A stretch of 24,327 nucleotides of DNA from IMG/VR virus record IMGVR_UViG_3300033144_003482, positions 1 through 24,327 of that record; one strand, given 5' to 3'. The first letter of the stretch is position 1. Each line of letters starts with the position of its first letter. This document shows positions 22,009 through 24,327 of the stretch, one piece after another. Below the pieces are notes generated by a model, which ran no database searches, was not told the origin of the DNA, and worked only from the letters and a program-made list of their open reading frames with translations. A program made the position numbers and the translations under genes. This DNA comes from a virus.

Positions 22009-22095
22009 TTGTAACAGTACTTAAGTTTTTCGTAGGTAATATAATAGAATAGTGGAAATTGTACAGTAATCCATAGTGGATTATTGTAACAGTAC
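22009..22095 (+). promoter_or_regulatory. Promoter and structured leader of gene 22116
   Basis: TATAATAG begins at 22040. A hairpin TACAGTAATCC (22062-22072)/GGATTATTGTA (22078-22088) with loop ATAGT gives 11 bp including one G-T pair. A 12-base direct repeat TTGTAACAGTAC occurs at 22009-22020 and 22084-22095, on both sides of the promoter and partly in the hairpin arm. AAAAGGAG follows, then ATG 22116. The set resembles an operator flanking a promoter. Confidence 0.5.
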
Positions 22096-22115
22096 GAAAC
22101 GAAAAGGAGAAAGCT

Positions 22116-22790
22116 ATGGTTACAAAGAAGGAGAAGAAACAGGTGAAATCAGCACGAGCACGCAGACTTACCCTACAGAACCTTATCGCAGAAGGTGCGG
22201 AAATTTGGGTAATAAACAGATCTGGGGAGCTTACAGGTAGAGAAGCAGGGAATATAGTTCTTCAGGTAGGGTCGGGCAACATGATTGATACTGTTGTAAT
22301 TCCCCCTGGAAAAGACCCCGTATGTTTGACAGATCAGGTTACTCCTAAGCTGCTAGCTGACTGCATGGATCTGTTTAAGTTGGTACGATCAGATGCATTG
22401 GAATTGCAAGACCCTGAAAACGCTGAAGCATATTACGAGAGCAACAAATCTCGTAAGGATATTGTAGAAGACAAAATCAATAAATTCATCAAAATGAAAC
22501 CTGAAGACGTTGTATCGAAAAAGGCGTCATCTGCAAATGTTGAAATCAACTCTAAGATTGGCGATATCTGTCTAAAAGCTAAACATGCTGCAATATCTGA
22601 GCATGAAGCGCTTGAGCGGTTGATGGAGCAAGAATCAGTTCTGAAGTTAGATGATTACAATTATCTTATGATGAATGGCGTCTATAACGGTGTTAAGCGT
22701 TGGGCTAAAGATCGTCAGAACAAACTCTTGCAAATGGAAATGCACGAGGTAGAAAACGACGATCCTGTAGAAGTAGCATTGAGTAAGTAA
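22116..22790 (+). CDS. Hypothetical protein, probable virion/assembly role
   Basis: 224 residues, not recognised. A basic N-terminus (VTKKEKKQVKSARARRLTLQ) leads to a beta domain (EIWVINRSGELTGREAGNIV, VVIPPGKDPVCLTDQV) and a helical C-terminal half (from about 140, EINSKIGDICLKAKHAAISE). It has its own promoter, leader hairpin and terminator, so it forms a separate transcription unit within the structural region. AAGGAG ribosome site. A capsid- or neck-associated role is suggested by place only. Confidence 0.55.
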   Translation: MVTKKEKKQVKSARARRLTLQNLIAEGAEIWVINRSGELTGREAGNIVLQVGSGNMIDTVVIPPGKDPVCLTDQVTPKLLADCMDLFKLVRSDALELQDPENAEAYYESNKSRKDIVEDKINKFIKMKPEDVVSKKASSANVEINSKIGDICLKAKHAAISEHEALERLMEQESVLKLDDYNYLMMNGVYNGVKRWAKDRQNKLLQMEMHEVENDDPVEVALSK

Positions 22791-22799
22791 CATTTGCAT

Positions 22800-22826
22800 G
22801 GAAGGGGCTGTTTTTTAGCCCCTTCC
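22800..22826 (+). terminator. Terminator-like hairpin
   Basis: GGAAGGGGCT (22800-22809) pairs perfectly with AGCCCCTTCC (22817-22826) around a GTTTTTT loop. The T-run lies in the loop and only TATTT follows, so it may stop transcription weakly or act as an mRNA 3' end. Confidence 0.65.
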
Positions 22827-22848
22827 TATTTGAAAAGAGGAGTTTATA

Positions 22849-23577
22849 ATGCCATTGCTTACCGCTGAAAAGCATCAATGGACTAAGCAGCCACCCTATA
22901 ATTTTTATCATTTTCCTGATGAACATCGTGCTGGCTGGAAAGTTTTCTGGGAAGAAATGGATGGCGACTTAGACAAGATACTAGCGTTTGCAAAGAAGGC
23001 GGATATTGAGTGTCCAAACGAATGGTACGAAAGTCTTCACCGTTTCTTATTTCTTACGTTTGCTGGCAATGTAAAGCTGCTTAAATGCGGAGCAGATACA
23101 TCGTTTGGTACGTTTATTCAAAAAGTAAGAGATAACCATTTCAATAATCCTAAGAATAAACAATGGTATACAGTTAGAGGAATCACTCAAAATAACTTTG
23201 TTGCGATGCTGGAGCGTGCTGCAGAAATCAAGGATATACGCCAGGTAGTTGCGTTCGTAAACGCTCGTGTAAAGGACTTAGGATTTTATCTTTATAGTGA
23301 GTTTTTGCTATCAAAAACTAAAGGTAAGAGCGAAATAAAGAGTGTTGCGTCTGACCTAAATAAGAAAGCGTATAAACTAGAAAGTGAAGCTATGGGGCAT
23401 TCGCCTCTTGCTATATTGGAGTCTGGAAATATCATACGGCATAGTTTATTCCCAGAAGACGAATTTGAAGTTACAGAAGTCGTAAAAGATGACAATGATA
23501 AAATCAACCTAATTGTTACAAAAGACACAAATGGTCACGTAGCTTTTATTGTAGATGTTTGGAACGTGCAACGGTAG
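22849..23577 (+). CDS. Hypothetical protein
   Basis: 242 residues, not recognised. Many aromatics in the first 70 residues (QPPYNFYHFPDEHRAGWKVF, ECPNEWYESLHRFLFLTFAG), then helices and, after about 200, a beta-rich end (FEVTEVVKDD, KINLIVTKDTNGHVAFIVDV). No membrane helix or signal. GAGGAG precedes the start, and a terminator-like hairpin separates it from the gene before it. It starts a run of small genes to the window's end. Confidence 0.55.
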   Translation: MPLLTAEKHQWTKQPPYNFYHFPDEHRAGWKVFWEEMDGDLDKILAFAKKADIECPNEWYESLHRFLFLTFAGNVKLLKCGADTSFGTFIQKVRDNHFNNPKNKQWYTVRGITQNNFVAMLERAAEIKDIRQVVAFVNARVKDLGFYLYSEFLLSKTKGKSEIKSVASDLNKKAYKLESEAMGHSPLAILESGNIIRHSLFPEDEFEVTEVVKDDNDKINLIVTKDTNGHVAFIVDVWNVQR

Positions 23578-23611
23578 CTGTTTATTACGAATACGAAACG
23601 CAGGGCGTATA

Positions 23612-23839
23612 ATGGAAAATAACTATTTTGTTACGAATGATATGAGTTTCACAGCCTATGTAATTATGCGCGGTTGCAAATTGGTTGATGCAAGAAAACT
23701 AGGAACGACGTATAAGTTTACATTAGATCTAGGTGATGAAGTAAAGAACCGGCTACAGGCCGATTACATGAATTCTGATGTGCGAAGATTTGATGCGGCA
23801 GTACGCGATCTGAAAAAGATTATGTTTAGTGGAGGGTAG
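23612..23839 (+). CDS. Small DUF5659-like protein
   Basis: 75 residues from ATG 23612 (AGGG upstream; the longer frame to 23555 overlaps the previous gene and carries no extra domain). The pattern YFVTNDMSFTAYVIMRGCKL, then YKFTLDL and Y-x-N-S...F-x-x-x-x-x-x-L-K-x-x-M is that of DUF5659, a tiny family common in phages and near mobile DNA. Its function is not known. The match is from memory of the family. Confidence 0.6.
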   Translation: MENNYFVTNDMSFTAYVIMRGCKLVDARKLGTTYKFTLDLGDEVKNRLQADYMNSDVRRFDAAVRDLKKIMFSGG

Positions 23840-23840
23840 T

Positions 23841-24306
23841 ATGGCCAAAGAAGTAAAAGCATACAGTCTTGAAAACGTTATTGAAATGCTGGGGCCGCTA
23901 CAAGAAAAAACAGACGATATAGCAAAACGCTTGGAAGTTATTTATGGTTTAGGGCCTGCATTGGAGGAGCGAGAGCTAGGAGAACTGGGTGAAATACTAG
24001 AATCAGTGGATGATGTAATTGATGATTTTCATTATACGCTTTCCAGGTATATGGAAGGTACAGGTATTTGATGATTTTCATTATACGCTTTCCAGGTATA
24101 TGGAAGGTACAGGTATTACTGTTGAACCAGAAGAACCAGCATCAATAGAACAAGAGTTATCTGGTATAGAACAATTCCTAGAAGACAAATTTGAATGGGA
24201 AGAAGAGGAAGAGGAGGAAGAGGAAGAAGAGATAGATGAAGCAGAGAAGCAGTTACTAGATATAGAAAAACAATATGAAGAATACTACAAAGATCTTTTA
24301 TCATAG
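23841..24306 (+). pseudogene. Acidic protein gene split by a 49-bp tandem duplication
   Basis: ATG 23841 (after GGAGGG) reads 76 codons to TGA 24069-24071. A second frame, +1 relative to the first, continues from the duplicated segment to TAG 24304-24306 without a good start. If one copy of the 49-bp repeat is removed the two parts join into one frame of 138 residues: MAKEVKAYSLENVIEMLGPL, helices, DDFHYTLSRYMEGTGI, TVEPEEPASIEQELSG, a poly-Glu stretch and EKQYEEYYKDLLS. The intact gene would code an acidic, mostly helical protein of unknown role. The duplication therefore truncates it or, if the ribosome shifts +1 at ATT TGA, makes a longer protein with the 16-residue block twice. An assembly error is also possible. 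Confidence 0.65.
24019..24117 (+). repeat. 49-bp tandem duplication
   Basis: Bases 24020-24068 and 24069-24117 are identical, 49 bases each, starting TGATGATTTTCATTATACGC. Because 49 is not a multiple of three, the second copy is read in another frame. The match is perfect, so the event is recent or artificial. Confidence 0.9.
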
Positions 24307-24314
24307 GGAGTAGC

Positions 24315-24327
24315 ATGTGCCTCAGTC
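24315..24327 (+). CDS. Start of a further gene (partial)
   Basis: ATG 24315 follows GGGAG (24306-24310) by four bases and reads MCLS to the right edge. The ribosome site overlaps the stop of the preceding gene, in line with the coupling style of this genome. Too short to identify. Confidence 0.35.

Overview
The window is a stretch of a large tailed double-stranded DNA phage (Caudoviricetes), AT-rich and almost gapless. The hallmark virion genes run in order on the plus strand: terminase large subunit, portal, head maturation protease, scaffold-like protein, a probable head decoration protein and an HK97-fold major capsid protein. Genes are packed with ATGA or TAATG overlaps, which suggests translational coupling. 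The host is probably Gram-negative: there is an i-spanin-like protein and a Sec-exported periplasmic coiled-coil protein, but nothing in the sequence names the genus.

Layout. (1) 1-1969, minus strand: two overlapping glycosyltransferase genes, a GT-B/GT4-like one cut by the left edge and a GT9 heptosyltransferase-like one. (2) 1970-2534: the only long intergenic region, between divergent operons, with three exact-period 25-bp direct repeats, long inverted repeats, AT-rich flanks and promoters facing outward. (3) 2535-4355: a PhageMetallopep-type protease with an Asp-rich tail, a small conserved phage protein and a beta-class N6-adenine-type DNA methyltransferase. (4) 4424-6170: a membrane/lysis-like cluster (internally duplicated four-helix holin-like protein, an unknown protein, an i-spanin-like protein, and a signal-peptide plus C-terminal-anchor protein). 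(5) 6188-14485: zinc-ribbon/WYL protein, terminase, Lys/Glu-rich protein, a large protein with an embedded DUF192 domain, helical protein, two small proteins and portal. (6) 14495-16623: T7-lysozyme-like amidase, membrane HExxH metallopeptidase, Cas4/AddB-like Fe-S PD-(D/E)XK nuclease and a zinc-ribbon mini-protein, inserted between portal and protease. (7) 16693-21400: protease, scaffold-like protein (with a probable nested second start), decoration protein and capsid. (8) 21401-24327: terminators alternating with unknown, probably virion-associated genes, a DUF5659-like protein, and a gene split by a 49-bp tandem duplication.

How it fits together: the terminase packages DNA through the portal into a protease-matured, scaffolded procapsid. 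The amidase with the membrane cluster could lyse the cell. The methyltransferase and glycosyltransferases may protect or decorate the genome, virion or cell surface. RNA hairpins sit over or next to several ribosome binding sites (genes at 4424, 8776, 9406, 16693 and 22116) and strong hairpins follow the capsid and later genes, so post-transcriptional control looks important in this region.

The points most worth a second look are the 49-bp frameshifting duplication at 24019-24117, the nested start in the scaffold-like gene, the zinc-ribbon/WYL protein beside the terminase, the DUF192 domain inside a head-operon protein, and the nuclease/metallopeptidase insert between portal and protease.
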